Below are positions 1 through 8,703 of a stretch of 59,682 nucleotides of DNA, in pieces. A program made the position numbers and the translations under genes. This DNA comes from a virus, in IMG/VR virus record IMGVR_UViG_3300035111_000017, positions 1-59,682 of that record. One strand, 5' to 3'. The notes beneath the pieces are model-generated. The model did no database searches and had not been told where the DNA came from. It saw nothing but the letters and a program-made list of their open reading frames with translations. The stretch's first letter is position 1. Each line of letters begins with the position of its first letter.

Positions 1-127
1 CAGGAAGTCAGAGGCAAACCCCATGTCCGGCTTTCCGCCGATCATCTTTCCTTCTCCCTTTCCCTGCTTACAGGAATGGTAAAGCTGGTTGATGACCTGA
101 AGCGTGATAGGCGCGGAAGTTCCATCC
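1..127. repeat. Terminal direct repeat, left copy (genome is circular)
   Basis: The first 127 bases are identical to the last 127 bases (59556-59682). An exact overlap of 127 is the usual mark of a circular or circularly permuted genome assembled with a k-mer of 127. The unique genome length is therefore 59,555 bp. It could instead be a real short terminal repeat, but the odd prime-like k-mer length and its position in the middle of the capsid gene make that less likely. Confidence 0.93.
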
Positions 128-729
128 GGGTTTCCGCCCCAATATGGAACGGAGTTCAAAGTCGTACCGTTCGACGTGCTGTTCCTGGTCTGCCCGCCGT
201 ACAGAGTAAAAACGTCACCTGTCCATGCCGGGGTAAAACCGTCATTCAGGGCTTCGGCCATTCCGTTAATGGCTTTGATGCGGTTTCCGCTGGTCACGGA
301 CGAAGATGTCGGCTGGCCGTGAATGTAAACGTCGGCGGCAACCTGCGAATCCAGAGAGTTAGATCCGTTCCCCATGCGCTCTTTTAGCACATCGACAATC
401 TGCGTCGGCCCCGCCGTGTTGTAAAGGTCTGTGATGGCCCGGTTGATGACCACTTGCGCGTTGTAGACCCTCGGGTTAAACGTCATCCCGTCAAAGGTCT
501 GACGCTCTTCAAGCGAGAAGGTATCGACGCCCGGAGAGTAAGGGCCAGCCGGAAGGGGCTGGTTCTCGAACGGAACAAACTGATACGCCCCGCCGCGCCA
601 TGGCCGGAAAATGTTCTTGTTTGACCGGAGCATTCTCAGGATAGCCGTGGCCGTGAAAAGGGTTCTCGAAACCATACCCTTCTCAAAAGCCTGAGTGGTG
701 GAAGCCGATACTTGATCAAAAAGAGGCAT
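1..729 (-). CDS. Major capsid protein, N-terminal part (gene split by contig ends)
   Basis: ATG at 729 opens a frame that runs without a stop to base 1 (243 codons) and continues in the same frame from base 59555 down to a stop at 59088, giving 398 residues. The N-terminus starts MPLFDQVSAS. Position directly after a scaffold-like coiled-coil protein and portal, and the length near 400, fit the phage major capsid (coat) protein that forms the icosahedral shell. There is no recognisable signature motif, so the call rests on gene order, length and composition. The start is supported by a GGAG-type site (AGGAGATAGCC) just upstream. The next gene upstream in transcription is the scaffold-like protein. 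Confidence 0.8.
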   Translation of the reverse strand, partial: MPLFDQVSASTTQAFEKGMVSRTLFTATAILRMLRSNKNIFRPWRGGAYQFVPFENQPLPAGPYSPGVDTFSLEERQTFDGMTFNPRVYNAQVVINRAITDLYNTAGPTQIVDVLKERMGNGSNSLDSQVAADVYIHGQPTSSSVTSGNRIKAINGMAEALNDGFTPAWTGDVFTLYGGQTRNSTSNGTTLNSVPYWGGNPDGTSAPITLQVINQLYHSCKQGKGEGKMIGGKPDMGFASDFL

Positions 730-742
730 GGTTGGCTATCTC

Positions 743-1552
743 CTATTGAATCTTTCCAGTCGTCAATTCCTGTAAGAATTTCTGCTCGTCCTCGGGTACG
801 TAACCCTCGGGCTGTTCCCACGGTTGCACCGGGCCTTTTTCCGTCTTGGGAACATAGAACGGGTCGGACGAATCTTCGAGAGTCCTGAGAGCGGGGTTTC
901 TCATCTCCGCCAAGGCTTTCTGGTAGCCCTTGTCTTCGTTTTCCCTGTCGCGCTTTTCGGTGGCTTTCTTCTCCGCATCCGTGCGAAGTTCCGCCAGCTT
1001 GTAAGTCGCTTCCGCGTACTCCCGAGGGGTCTTTTTCGCGGCGATGGAATCCTTGATGAGCTGATTGGGGCTGATTCTTTTCCCCGTAATACGTTCGACC
1101 TCGGCTACCGTATCCAGCGTCTCGCCAAAATAGGCGGTCTGCGCCCCTGCATGTTGGCGCATCTTTTCGTCAAGCTGATCTTGCGTGAGGAACTTGGAAG
1201 TATCGACTTCCGCCGGTTTGTTTTTGATCGCTTCGGCAAGTCTCTGCTCGGCGGCGAGTTTCGCGGCTTCCGCTTCCTTGATCTTCGTCTGCGCTGCATC
1301 ACGCTGCTTCTGAGTCGCGTCCAGATCGTTAACGATAGTCGAATACTCGTCGTTGGCGACTCTCCAGTTTTCCTCGATCTTTTTCTTGTCCGCTTCCCAT
1401 GAAGCCCGTGCGGACTTCTCCGTTTCCAGTTCCGTCGCCGTGGCTTCGAGCACGGAGATAAATTCCGTCTGCTCCTTGAGGGCATCTTCCAATGCCTTTC
1501 TCTTTGCCGGGTCGGTAACTTTGTCGAGTGCGGATTTAAGATCGAATGCCAT
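743..1552 (-). CDS. Scaffold-like coiled-coil head assembly protein
   Basis: A 269-residue, highly charged protein. Residues about 20-110 are heptad-rich (many E, K, A, Q) and look like a long coiled coil; the C-terminal third is richer in proline and acidic residues. It lies between the portal and the capsid gene, the usual place for a scaffolding protein that guides procapsid assembly. I chose ATG 1552 (MAFDLKSALD) over an in-frame ATG at 1606 because GAGAGGGAAAT precedes it; the 18 extra residues of the longer form look non-coding. No protease is visible next to it. Function is inferred from position and composition. Confidence 0.72.
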   Translation of the reverse strand: MAFDLKSALDKVTDPAKRKALEDALKEQTEFISVLEATATELETEKSARASWEADKKKIEENWRVANDEYSTIVNDLDATQKQRDAAQTKIKEAEAAKLAAEQRLAEAIKNKPAEVDTSKFLTQDQLDEKMRQHAGAQTAYFGETLDTVAEVERITGKRISPNQLIKDSIAAKKTPREYAEATYKLAELRTDAEKKATEKRDRENEDKGYQKALAEMRNPALRTLEDSSDPFYVPKTEKGPVQPWEQPEGYVPEDEQKFLQELTTGKIQ

Positions 1553-1562
1553 ATTTCCCTCT

Positions 1563-1781
1563 CTACGCCATCGGCGGAGCTTCACGCTGCGGAGTCCGCT
1601 GTGCATTGCCAGCTACCGATGTCATCATCTGCTGGACTATTTTCAGAATCTGCGCCGAACCCTGCGCGGCTTCCGGATACTTTTTCCCGAGTGCCATGAC
1701 CTGCTCCGCCAGTGACCGGAACTCCTGAAGCGGATCGCTGCCCTGTTCTTTTCCTTGTTCCGGCATGGGCTGTGCGGCCAT
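1563..1781 (-). CDS. Small head-region protein of unknown function
   Basis: A 72-residue protein, mostly helical by composition (EFRSLAEQVMALGKKY), with proline-rich ends. It starts at 1781, directly after the stop of the small basic gene 1782-1883, so the two are probably translationally coupled. It lies between portal and scaffold and may take part in head assembly. I do not recognise a family. Confidence 0.65.
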   Translation of the reverse strand: MAAQPMPEQGKEQGSDPLQEFRSLAEQVMALGKKYPEAAQGSAQILKIVQQMMTSVAGNAQRTPQREAPPMA

Positions 1782-1883
1782 TTACTTTCCGCTCCTCTTG
1801 CCCACAGTCTTAACCTTTGACCTTTTCTTGCCGGAGGTCAGGACTGATTTCGTTCCCGTTTTTTTGTTGACACCGTATTTCAT
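1782..1883 (-). CDS. Lysine-rich micro-protein, 33 aa
   Basis: ATG 1883 to TAA 1782 encodes 33 residues, about a third of them Lys or Arg (MKYGVNKKTGTKSVLTSGKK...). The stop directly abuts the ATG of the next gene. With the 26-residue basic gene at 1995-2075 it forms a pair of tiny cationic proteins between head genes. Such peptides could bind packaged DNA or the acidic scaffold, but this is inference; neither matches a family that I know. Confidence 0.6.
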   Translation of the reverse strand: MKYGVNKKTGTKSVLTSGKKRSKVKTVGKRSGK

Positions 1884-1994
1884 CTTGGGACTCGATTCTT
1901 TGGAAGGGGAATGAGGGGCTTGCGCGTAACCCCTCTCTCCGGTTTATCCTCGTCGGGAGACCACCATTACGTGATCGTTTCCGGTGAGGAAGGG

Positions 1995-2075
1995 TTACTT
2001 CTTGCCGCCGTGTTTCCGGCCGCGCTTTTTCCCGCCACGCTTACTGGCTGCGTACTTCAGGTTTTCACCGAACAT
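1995..2075 (-). CDS. Glycine/lysine/arginine-rich micro-protein, 26 aa
   Basis: ATG 2075 to TAA 1995 encodes 26 residues starting MFGENLKYAASKRGGKKRG and ending in HGGKK. A good ribosome site (AGGGAG) lies 8 bases upstream. The protein has no acidic residue after residue 4 and looks like a nucleic-acid-binding tail. It precedes the second basic micro-gene (1782-1883) by about 110 bases holding a GAGGGG/CCCCTC hairpin. Confidence 0.6.
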   Translation of the reverse strand: MFGENLKYAASKRGGKKRGRKHGGKK

Positions 2076-2157
2076 TGTGTTTTCTCCCTTCGGATACAAG
2101 GAATAACACGGATATGATTTAGTGGATACATAAAATTCTTGATTTAATATTTTTAAG

Positions 2158-2763
2158 TCAAGGATGGCGACTATCGCTTAGGTAGGTTATGAATTTTATA
2201 TCTTCCTTGCTAAGAGAAAACCATTCTCCGTTCAGTCTCTTGTCTTTAAATTTAATGTGTAAAGTTCTTTCCGTGAGGTGAGGATCGTCGCTCTTCAACA
2301 CTGCTACCACTTTTATAGCAACAGGCATCATCGCTGATATGGCGGATATTCTTTCTTGGGGATACTTGGCTTTTCCTATCTTAAAAAATCTATCTTCAAA
2401 CGATACTATATAAACGTACCCCATTCTGCGCCCTGCCACAGTCGGCCTATTTGCGGACGATGGATTCTCTTCTTTGCTAAAGTAGGAATCTGGACTGACG
2501 TGCCCATTGAGGTAATCTATATATGCAAAATGGGCTTCCTCTGGTGTATAGAAATGCCCCAGGTACTGATATCTGTCTCCTATCCATATTCGGGACATCC
2601 ATTTACCGTCCCCAGAGCTTAGCGCCCCTAGTAGACCGGATTTACTGTTGCTCCTTGCGGAAGTCCGAGGAGTATTTCTTTTCTTCGTCCCACGCGATGG
2701 ATGCGTTAATGCTCGCTGATACATCGCTTTGACTATTTCATCCGGTAGTCCAACGTTGGACAT
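2158..2763 (-). CDS. Putative homing-type endonuclease: AP2-like domain fused to T5orf172/GIY-YIG domain
   Basis: A 201-residue protein. Residues about 55-85 (GKWMSRIWIGDRYQYLGHF...EEAHFAY) resemble the AP2-like DNA-binding domain of homing endonucleases. Residues about 120-195 (YVYIVSFEDRFFKIGKA, later HIKFKDKRLNGEWFSL) match the T5orf172 (MUG113) branch of GIY-YIG nucleases. I chose ATG 2763, two bases after the stop of the small upstream ORF, because the longer in-frame reading runs back through the portal gene. Codons 2-6 (SNVGL) of this protein are made by a palindrome copy at the start codon. It is inserted between head genes, typical of a freestanding selfish endonuclease. Confidence 0.72.
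   Translation of the reverse strand: MSNVGLPDEIVKAMYQRALTHPSRGTKKRNTPRTSARSNSKSGLLGALSSGDGKWMSRIWIGDRYQYLGHFYTPEEAHFAYIDYLNGHVSPDSYFSKEENPSSANRPTVAGRRMGYVYIVSFEDRFFKIGKAKYPQERISAISAMMPVAIKVVAVLKSDDPHLTERTLHIKFKDKRLNGEWFSLSKEDIKFITYLSDSRHP
2748..2761. repeat. 14-bp palindrome copy 1 (GTCCAACGTTGGAC)
   Basis: Perfectly symmetric copy of GTCYAACGTTRGAC. It overlaps the second codon onward of the AP2-T5orf172 endonuclease gene and encodes SNVG. Confidence 0.95.
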
Positions 2764-2764
2764 G

Positions 2765-2935
2765 TCAACTTTTCCCACTATTACGTTTGCTGTTCTTTCT
2801 CTTTGCTGGTGATGGTTTTCTAATACCCAAGAATTTATTATGATCCACTTTTTGCTTTGTCTTTCTGCGACGAAACTCATCATCAACAATTTTCTTTTCT
2901 TTGGGGTCGGTAATATCGTACATATGCTGAACCAT
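2765..2935 (-). CDS. Small basic protein of unknown function, 56 aa
   Basis: ATG 2935 to TGA 2765, in a different frame from its neighbours. It starts MVQHMYDITDPKEKK and ends in a Lys/Arg/Ser tail. It begins 4 bases after the portal stop and ends 2 bases before the endonuclease start. The compact packing suggests that it is a real gene of the head operon. A similar basic character is seen in the micro-genes at 1782 and 1995. Confidence 0.55.
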   Translation of the reverse strand: MVQHMYDITDPKEKKIVDDEFRRRKTKQKVDHNKFLGIRKPSPAKRKNSKRNSGKS

Positions 2936-2938
2936 AGA

Positions 2939-5038
2939 CTATGACTCCTTGATCCCTGATCTTCCATCTCCCTTGGTATATTGAGATGGAGATTTTTGGG
3001 CAGTTGTCGCCCTTCCGCCTGTACCCTTAGGACCGCCCTTCGGCCCAAGGTTAGGAGTGTTGCTCGATTCGCCTTCCATTTCTTTCTGTATCTCTATCAT
3101 CTGCTTCTTTTCCCATACCCATTGCTCAAAATCGTTCGTCACGCCTTCCGGTGGAGATCCGAGATTAAGCCCCAAGCGAAGGACTTCATTCATCTTACGG
3201 AAGCTGATAGGCGCACCCTTCTGCCATGCGTTCATAATCATCAGCTTGTGCGTCGTCTGAACGATCTCGTGCAAGGTTCCGGGCTGCATCGTCCACTTGA
3301 CGTGATCCGCCATCCATCTTGCCCTTTGCATATCAGAATAGATTGATGGCTTGTCTCTGTACTCCCCCGGTAGGTGAGATGGAATAAGGTTTCCCGGCTG
3401 GTAGTCAAAATTAACCGGAACTATCCTGTCCGGCCCCATGATCTGCAAAAGCAACGGAGTAGTCCAATACTGGAAAACGTAATACTTAAACATGTCGGCC
3501 AGTTCCCGCATCGCCCGTTCCATGTCCCTTGAAATTCCCTTGACTATCGGCCCCGCCATCTCCATGGCTTTTTCCATGGAGTCCGAAGATCCTCCAAGTT
3601 TCATCTTCGAGAGCGCGGCAATGTCCCTCACTCCCATCTGGTAATCCATCTCTCCGGATAGGTAGGTACGGAAATCAGGGACAAAAGAATCGACTACGTT
3701 AAAAGCCTTGTCAAACAGGGTGCTCATTGCTCCCTGCGATCCTACCTCTTGACCGTTGTAACCAATCCTCTGCCCCTGCACGTCGGCCCTTACCGTCTTG
3801 GCCTTGTCCGGACCAATAGCTCTGGAGTTATAGAGCAAAGTCGGATTAAATCGGTTGTCAATCGTCTGATCTGTAATGCGGTCAATTTTGTTGATGACCT
3901 CATGAATAGGCGCGGCGTCGTGAACCATGGAAAATTCCGCAAACGGCCACGGGTCGGCGCAAATCTTAACCAGGGGTACTTTCCCATGCCAGTCCCACTG
4001 CGGTCCGTCATAGACAATTTCCTTGTCCGTTCCAACCAGAAGCCTTCTGCCGGGGAAGATGCGGCACTGTTTAGGAGTAGCTGGTTTATAAGTATGCTCT
4101 CCGCGTTCGTCGTATCCCGCAGGAATCATTTCTCCCACACTGGGAACGTCATAGCTCCACGGCATCTTGTGGTCTACTTCCCGTTCAACTCCTTCGGCTA
4201 TTTTTTCCTTCCGCTTCTCGTATCCCATTTTCATCGTCTTGCCTGACTTGTTGATGGACAGGTCTAAAACGAACTGATAGTAAAGCCTTACGGTCGGATT
4301 TTTTGCCGTGCTCTTTTCCGGCTCTGAGGAGAACACGTCATGGATTACGTCCTGCGCCTTTTGCTTGATTCTCTCTACCCACCCACGCGGGGTTTCCCGG
4401 TCGGGCTTCAATTCCTTCTGAAAGTCCGGCCAGAGGGCATGAGCCAAAAACATCGGCAAGTCTTTGATGATCGTGACGGTGTAGGCTTCCTGAAATCTTC
4501 CGTTGTCAGGGACTCCGGTCATTACCACGTCAAACCATGACATCGGAATCAGGTCTGTGATCGCTTCCCCATGGCCTCCGGGTACTTCTCTCTGACAAAT
4601 TTCCAGCCACCCGCAGGGGGTAATCGAGGCCCACTTCAGGCATTCTTTTAACTGAAGATCGACAAACGTATCGTAGAACCAGAATTCTCCTACACCGTTC
4701 ATTGTTTCAGCAGTATCGAAAGAATCTCTGCTGTTTGAGTGATACGCCGGGTTCCATCTGATCTCAGAAAGGGAATTAACCATCTCGCGGATGTTGCGCT
4801 TGAGGCGGTTGGTCTGCGCCTTGGAGTATTTCTGCTTTCTCTGTTTTTCCGCCAGTTCATCGGTAGGCTTGCCGGAAAGGATGCGGATGGATTCTTCTAG
4901 CTGCTCGTAACCGGGGGAAGATTTCTGGTACTCGTAACCGTCGTTGATCTGTTGCTTGAAAAATTCATGTATTTCTTTCTTGGACGCAACGCCGAATTTT
5001 GGTATCTGCCAACTTCTCCGTATTGTCTCGTCGGCCAT
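2939..5038 (-). CDS. Portal protein
   Basis: A 699-residue protein that forms the dodecameric DNA entry/exit ring at one capsid vertex. Evidence is length, position two genes after the terminase and before the scaffold/capsid, and typical portal features: a long central region with the tyrosine/asparagine-rich TDQTIDNRFNPTLLYNS stretch, and a helical crown-like region (SMEKAMEMAGPIVKGISRDM...RAMRELADMFKYY) at about residues 480-525. The C-terminus is low complexity (glycine, lysine, serine). Starts at ATG 5038, one base after the stop of the upstream gene (5039). Confidence 0.85.
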   Translation of the reverse strand: MADETIRRSWQIPKFGVASKKEIHEFFKQQINDGYEYQKSSPGYEQLEESIRILSGKPTDELAEKQRKQKYSKAQTNRLKRNIREMVNSLSEIRWNPAYHSNSRDSFDTAETMNGVGEFWFYDTFVDLQLKECLKWASITPCGWLEICQREVPGGHGEAITDLIPMSWFDVVMTGVPDNGRFQEAYTVTIIKDLPMFLAHALWPDFQKELKPDRETPRGWVERIKQKAQDVIHDVFSSEPEKSTAKNPTVRLYYQFVLDLSINKSGKTMKMGYEKRKEKIAEGVEREVDHKMPWSYDVPSVGEMIPAGYDERGEHTYKPATPKQCRIFPGRRLLVGTDKEIVYDGPQWDWHGKVPLVKICADPWPFAEFSMVHDAAPIHEVINKIDRITDQTIDNRFNPTLLYNSRAIGPDKAKTVRADVQGQRIGYNGQEVGSQGAMSTLFDKAFNVVDSFVPDFRTYLSGEMDYQMGVRDIAALSKMKLGGSSDSMEKAMEMAGPIVKGISRDMERAMRELADMFKYYVFQYWTTPLLLQIMGPDRIVPVNFDYQPGNLIPSHLPGEYRDKPSIYSDMQRARWMADHVKWTMQPGTLHEIVQTTHKLMIMNAWQKGAPISFRKMNEVLRLGLNLGSPPEGVTNDFEQWVWEKKQMIEIQKEMEGESSNTPNLGPKGGPKGTGGRATTAQKSPSQYTKGDGRSGIKES

Positions 5039-5566
5039 TTACGTTCCTAACCAATGCAAGGTAGATTCAGCTTTGACTTCTTCCCGGTTTCTGGCCTCTT
5101 TGTCCAAGACCTCAAGCATGTACCCTACCATGTCGCGCTCGTAGTTTGACTTGGGATTAGACAGAACTCGCAATAGATGTTCCCTTGGGTTTCCCTGCGC
5201 TTCGTCAAGGTACTCGGTAACTTCATGGTCGCCCTCGAACTGCCTGCGGATATCGGAGGTAATTTCCCGCTGCAAGGCTTTGGCTTCGGTAAGGTTTTTG
5301 ACTTCAAATCTCTCGCGGCCTTCGGGAACCATGGACGGGTCAGGCGGTATACAGATTTTGTTTTCTTCGTCCCGATAGTAAACCGTGCGCTGATAGTACC
5401 CGCCTTGAACTACATCCGTTGACTCGATTTCACTCTTCAGCTTGTCCAACGTTAGACTTTTACGCAGGGCCACGGTAACACGATGGTTCTTGGGGAACCA
5501 GCGTTTCCTCCCGCCGCCGATTTCCGCCCAGCAACTTCCGTCTTCGCTCCAATCAACTTGGGCCAT
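5039..5566 (-). CDS. Unknown protein of the packaging operon, 175 aa
   Basis: An acidic/basic mixed soluble protein (MAQVDWSEDGSCWAEIGGGR...). No family recognised. It abuts the portal gene and follows two small genes after the terminase, so it may belong to head or packaging. A palindrome copy (5444-5457) lies inside it and encodes SLTLD at about residues 37-41. Confidence 0.7.
   Translation of the reverse strand: MAQVDWSEDGSCWAEIGGGRKRWFPKNHRVTVALRKSLTLDKLKSEIESTDVVQGGYYQRTVYYRDEENKICIPPDPSMVPEGRERFEVKNLTEAKALQREITSDIRRQFEGDHEVTEYLDEAQGNPREHLLRVLSNPKSNYERDMVGYMLEVLDKEARNREEVKAESTLHWLGT
5444..5457. repeat. 14-bp palindrome copy 2 (GTCCAACGTTAGAC)
   Basis: Exact to consensus; inside the 175-aa gene 5039-5566, read as LTLD. 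Confidence 0.95.
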
Positions 5567-5572
5567 ATCGAG

Positions 5573-5953
5573 CTATCCGCCTGACTCTAGTTTCAGTCCT
5601 ACGCTCTTGGCGAACGATTCATCGTGCATTTCTACCGCAGTTACCGGCTGACCCAGAAGACAGACCTTGAACCAATCTACGAATCTCGAACCTGAAGTGT
5701 CGCTGATAGCCATTCGTATAGGCTGTAAAGGCTGATTGAAGGTTGACAGTTCAAGGAATATATCCGCTCCTTCCGTGACTGCTTTGCGCTGTTCATCCGT
5801 CAGCGTCCAGCGGCTAATAACCGCCCCGTGTGGCCCGTTCGCTCTCAATGTGCGGAGAGGAATATACTCTGGCTGATTGGCCGCATATACGGTTTCCTGA
5901 TTTTCTAGGCCGTCCACTACTGGGCCATTTCTCGGACTGAGATAGTCAAACAT
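5573..5953 (-). CDS. Unknown protein of the packaging operon, 126 aa
   Basis: Starts MFDYLSPRNGPVVDG with AGGAGCGTAAAA upstream. The sequence has a beta-rich look (AVISRWTLTDEQRK, RFVDWFKVCLLGQP). No family recognised. It sits between terminase and portal genes, six bases from the next gene, so it may be a head-completion or packaging accessory; this is only context. Confidence 0.68.
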   Translation of the reverse strand: MFDYLSPRNGPVVDGLENQETVYAANQPEYIPLRTLRANGPHGAVISRWTLTDEQRKAVTEGADIFLELSTFNQPLQPIRMAISDTSGSRFVDWFKVCLLGQPVTAVEMHDESFAKSVGLKLESGG

Positions 5954-5966
5954 TTTTACGCTCCTT

Positions 5967-8099
5967 CTAATAAACGTAACTTAAGGGGTCGCCTTCCGAT
6001 TCGTCTCCCGCATTCGGAAACTTGCTATGGTCTTCCATTTGAAATCTTCTGGCTAGGAGTGTAGCACCTGAATCCTTTTCTGTCTTGTCTTCTGTTTTTT
6101 CCTCTTTCTTTTTGGGCTTCAGGTTTCCCTTGATACGAGCAATGATGGCCTCATGCGCGTGACTCACCGTGTATGCGATTCCAGCGGCACAATAAATATC
6201 GTTGTTCTCTCCCGAGGCATGGTCGTATTTCATCTTGCCCGATTCTGACTCTTCGCCTTCCGTATTTTCCAGCTCGTCTATGAACTCCTGAAAACTTGCC
6301 TCCAGCCATCCCGTCTTTACCGCGTGTTCAAGATTCTCCATCATGTACTGGCGGCTCCATCCCGTCGTCACCCATCCCCGTCTCTGCGGTTTCCATCCCG
6401 GAGGTCTGCGGATATCAAACCTGTCCATGTAGTACAGATTCACATATCCCACGGCAGCTAACTGGTCGGAAATAAAGTCCCCTACGCTGATCTGTACTTC
6501 CGGGGCAATCTTCGCCTCCCGCTCCGGCATGAACTGCCCGTAATAAGCACCAAGGCAATTAGCGAAACCAGGAGTCTCTGGGGATAACATGTTAGCGGTG
6601 CAAAGCAGGGCTACAGGTTTGTCTGGTTCGTCTCCCTTGCCCACCTTATTGACAAAATACACTGTCCGGTTCTGCCCGATACCCGAGCCAACGTCAATCC
6701 CTATGACGTAGGTGTATCCCGGTTTTGGGTGTTCGCAAATTTGCAGGTAGAAGTCCAGGTTCTTTTCCTTCGGCCTTTCCCTCAACGGAATAAGTTTCCA
6801 GTTCCATACCCGGTCATCCATCGACATCCACTGAATATCGATTCTTGGCAGTGAGTGCGACTGGTAATCCGTCAGGTGAAATCTATGGTCTATCCCGTCA
6901 CCGGCGAAAGCGTAGAACTGGATCTTGTCGGCCTTGCTCTTGGCAATTTCTTCTAGTTCCGCCTGCGAGAAAACAGACCAGCGTTTCGACTGGAAACAAC
7001 TACGCTCGTCACTGGCGAACTCTGCCAGGAATTTCTTATAGGAACTGTCTTTTCTCTTGGCAATGTTGTATCTGTGCTCCCAGCACCACATCTGCTCTAA
7101 GGGCATTTTCCAGTTCGCGCCCATGTGCTTACGGAGTAACGGAGTAGTCGCAACGTAAAGATTGGCGTCTGCGGCCTGCTTGATTGTTTCTTTTAGCGGC
7201 TTCCAGTTTTCCGGTATGGGATGGTTTCTCAGCCAGTCTAACGTTGGATATTTGTCATGACCTACATACCACGGAAGGAATAGGCAGGTGAAATCGTTCC
7301 TGCCGTCTTTCTCTCCCTCGCGCTCTTTCAGCCAGCGGTTATGCCACCAATCGCCCTTGCGCCGCGCCGTTCCTTCCAGTACCACAAAGGTTCTCTTGTT
7401 TTCGTGCATGGCATTCAAGAGAGACGCTTCTATGGTTTCTTCCGGGTCTACCAAGTAGGGGCATTCCGACATGTGCGCGGCGACCGGGGTATCGCCACGG
7501 GGATCATGCTGCAAGAGAATGTCGGAATTTATTTCCCCGAACGCTGGCCCCTGCTTTACGTTATTACGAGTCAACTTAGGCTGCATCCACAGCGGCATCA
7601 TCTCCAGCCCCAGCCAGATCATGCCGCACATTTTTTCCGTCTTATCGTCCTGCGCCGAAGATACTACACAGTGCGAACCTTTGATAAATACGGCAATCCA
7701 GAGGATGATCGCCTCTACCAGAGTAGACATTCCTAACTGGCGGGCCTTCAGGTTGAGGATTTTTATCGGCAACCTTCTCAGGTCTAGGTCTGCCAGGATG
7801 TCAAGGAATATCCTCTGCGCGGCCAATATCTCCGGCCTGCGGATTTTATTTGATGCATCCTTGATGAAAAAATATCGGTAAAACCAGTACACGAAAGAGA
7901 TGGAACAAATATACTTTTCGTTCTCTATGAATCTGGCTTCTTCCTGGGTGTACTTGAAATCCTGCGGCTTGTCTTCAGGGTTGCGGGCGTAGTATAGATT
8001 TTTCCCGTCAGAACGCTCAAGAGACTTGAAGTGATCGTACCATCGGATACAGGTCTCTACCGGGTACTCAGTTATCTTCCGCTTCGTCTTCGCTTCCAA
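5967..8099 (-). CDS. terL: Terminase large subunit (packaging ATPase-nuclease)
   Basis: The motor that pumps phage DNA into the procapsid and cuts it. The ATPase domain has the terminase-type Walker A variant KARQLGMST at about residue 120 and a Walker B/coupling region ending FVVLEGTAR. The nuclease domain has the first catalytic aspartate in VIGIDVGSG and a late acidic site in HASGENNDIYCA. An ATG at 8183 would overlap the upstream gene by 116 bases, so I prefer TTG 8099 (preceded by GGAAAAG), with GTG 8138 as an alternative. A one-mismatch palindrome copy (7236-7249) lies inside and is read as PTLD. Confidence 0.88.
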   Translation of the reverse strand: MEAKTKRKITEYPVETCIRWYDHFKSLERSDGKNLYYARNPEDKPQDFKYTQEEARFIENEKYICSISFVYWFYRYFFIKDASNKIRRPEILAAQRIFLDILADLDLRRLPIKILNLKARQLGMSTLVEAIILWIAVFIKGSHCVVSSAQDDKTEKMCGMIWLGLEMMPLWMQPKLTRNNVKQGPAFGEINSDILLQHDPRGDTPVAAHMSECPYLVDPEETIEASLLNAMHENKRTFVVLEGTARRKGDWWHNRWLKEREGEKDGRNDFTCLFLPWYVGHDKYPTLDWLRNHPIPENWKPLKETIKQAADANLYVATTPLLRKHMGANWKMPLEQMWCWEHRYNIAKRKDSSYKKFLAEFASDERSCFQSKRWSVFSQAELEEIAKSKADKIQFYAFAGDGIDHRFHLTDYQSHSLPRIDIQWMSMDDRVWNWKLIPLRERPKEKNLDFYLQICEHPKPGYTYVIGIDVGSGIGQNRTVYFVNKVGKGDEPDKPVALLCTANMLSPETPGFANCLGAYYGQFMPEREAKIAPEVQISVGDFISDQLAAVGYVNLYYMDRFDIRRPPGWKPQRRGWVTTGWSRQYMMENLEHAVKTGWLEASFQEFIDELENTEGEESESGKMKYDHASGENNDIYCAAGIAYTVSHAHEAIIARIKGNLKPKKKEEKTEDKTEKDSGATLLARRFQMEDHSKFPNAGDESEGDPLSYVY
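7236..7249. repeat. 14-bp palindrome copy 3 (one mismatch)
   Basis: GTCTAACGTTGGAT, last base differs from consensus. It lies inside the terminase ATPase domain and is read as YPTLDW. Confidence 0.85.
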
Positions 8100-8703
8100 T
8101 AGCGATTTCTTTTCCGAGATTGTCTGAGGATGAAACACGCGGCAATAACGGAGGCTCCAACTCCGACAACACTTCATCCACAACCCCTGCTACCTCAACA
8201 TGGCTGGGAATGTTGATCCTAACATTGTTCTGCTGTTGCTGGAACCTGTTTCCAATCATGATATTTCTCTGGTTCACCGGAACCGGGGCCACGCCTGTAG
8301 TTTGCAGTAGCAGTCTTGCATGTTGGAACCCGTCCTTGCCTTTGGCGTGTTTGGCCGTCTTGGACATGACCGAAGGGGATTCGGTAGCGGCAATCATCTG
8401 CGACTCTATGGCCTTGGCCTTGGAATAAAATTCACAGATTACCCCGGCCATCTTGAACGGGTCTTTACACTTTGCCGCCGCTATCAGATGGTCAATGGTG
8501 ATTACTTTCTGAAGTGATGGATTCAAGCGGTCGTAGTAAGCGCAAATCAGTTGCGCGTTTCCATCTTCGCTTGACCTGAGGCAGGTAATGATTTCCTGTA
8601 GTCCAACGTTAGACATGAGAACGGATATTTTTGTCACCGGCTCATAGGTGTCAGGGAGTTCAAGAGCACGGCAAGCGTAGACGATCTGAGAGAGGCGGGT
8701 CAT
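8068..8703 (-). CDS. Probable terminase small subunit
   Basis: A 211-residue protein directly upstream of the large terminase and overlapping its start. The first 130 residues are helical with several short hydrophobic helices; the C-terminal 80 residues are polar and acidic. Position, size and order fit the DNA-recognition subunit of the packaging motor, but no sequence signature is visible, so this is by context. A palindrome copy (8601-8614) encodes SNVG just after an internal methionine at about residue 30. Starts ATG 8703, overlapping the last base of the ASCH gene. Confidence 0.6.
   Translation of the reverse strand: MTRLSQIVYACRALELPDTYEPVTKISVLMSNVGLQEIITCLRSSEDGNAQLICAYYDRLNPSLQKVITIDHLIAAAKCKDPFKMAGVICEFYSKAKAIESQMIAATESPSVMSKTAKHAKGKDGFQHARLLLQTTGVAPVPVNQRNIMIGNRFQQQQNNVRINIPSHVEVAGVVDEVLSELEPPLLPRVSSSDNLGKEIAIGSEDEAEDN
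8601..8614. repeat. 14-bp palindrome copy 4 (GTCCAACGTTAGAC)
   Basis: Exact to consensus; inside the probable small terminase gene, read as MSNVGLQ. Confidence 0.95.

Noticed and set aside
824-1402. Long plus-strand open frame (192 codons)
   Set aside because: It mirrors the scaffold-like gene on the other strand; low-complexity residue use and no ribosome site.
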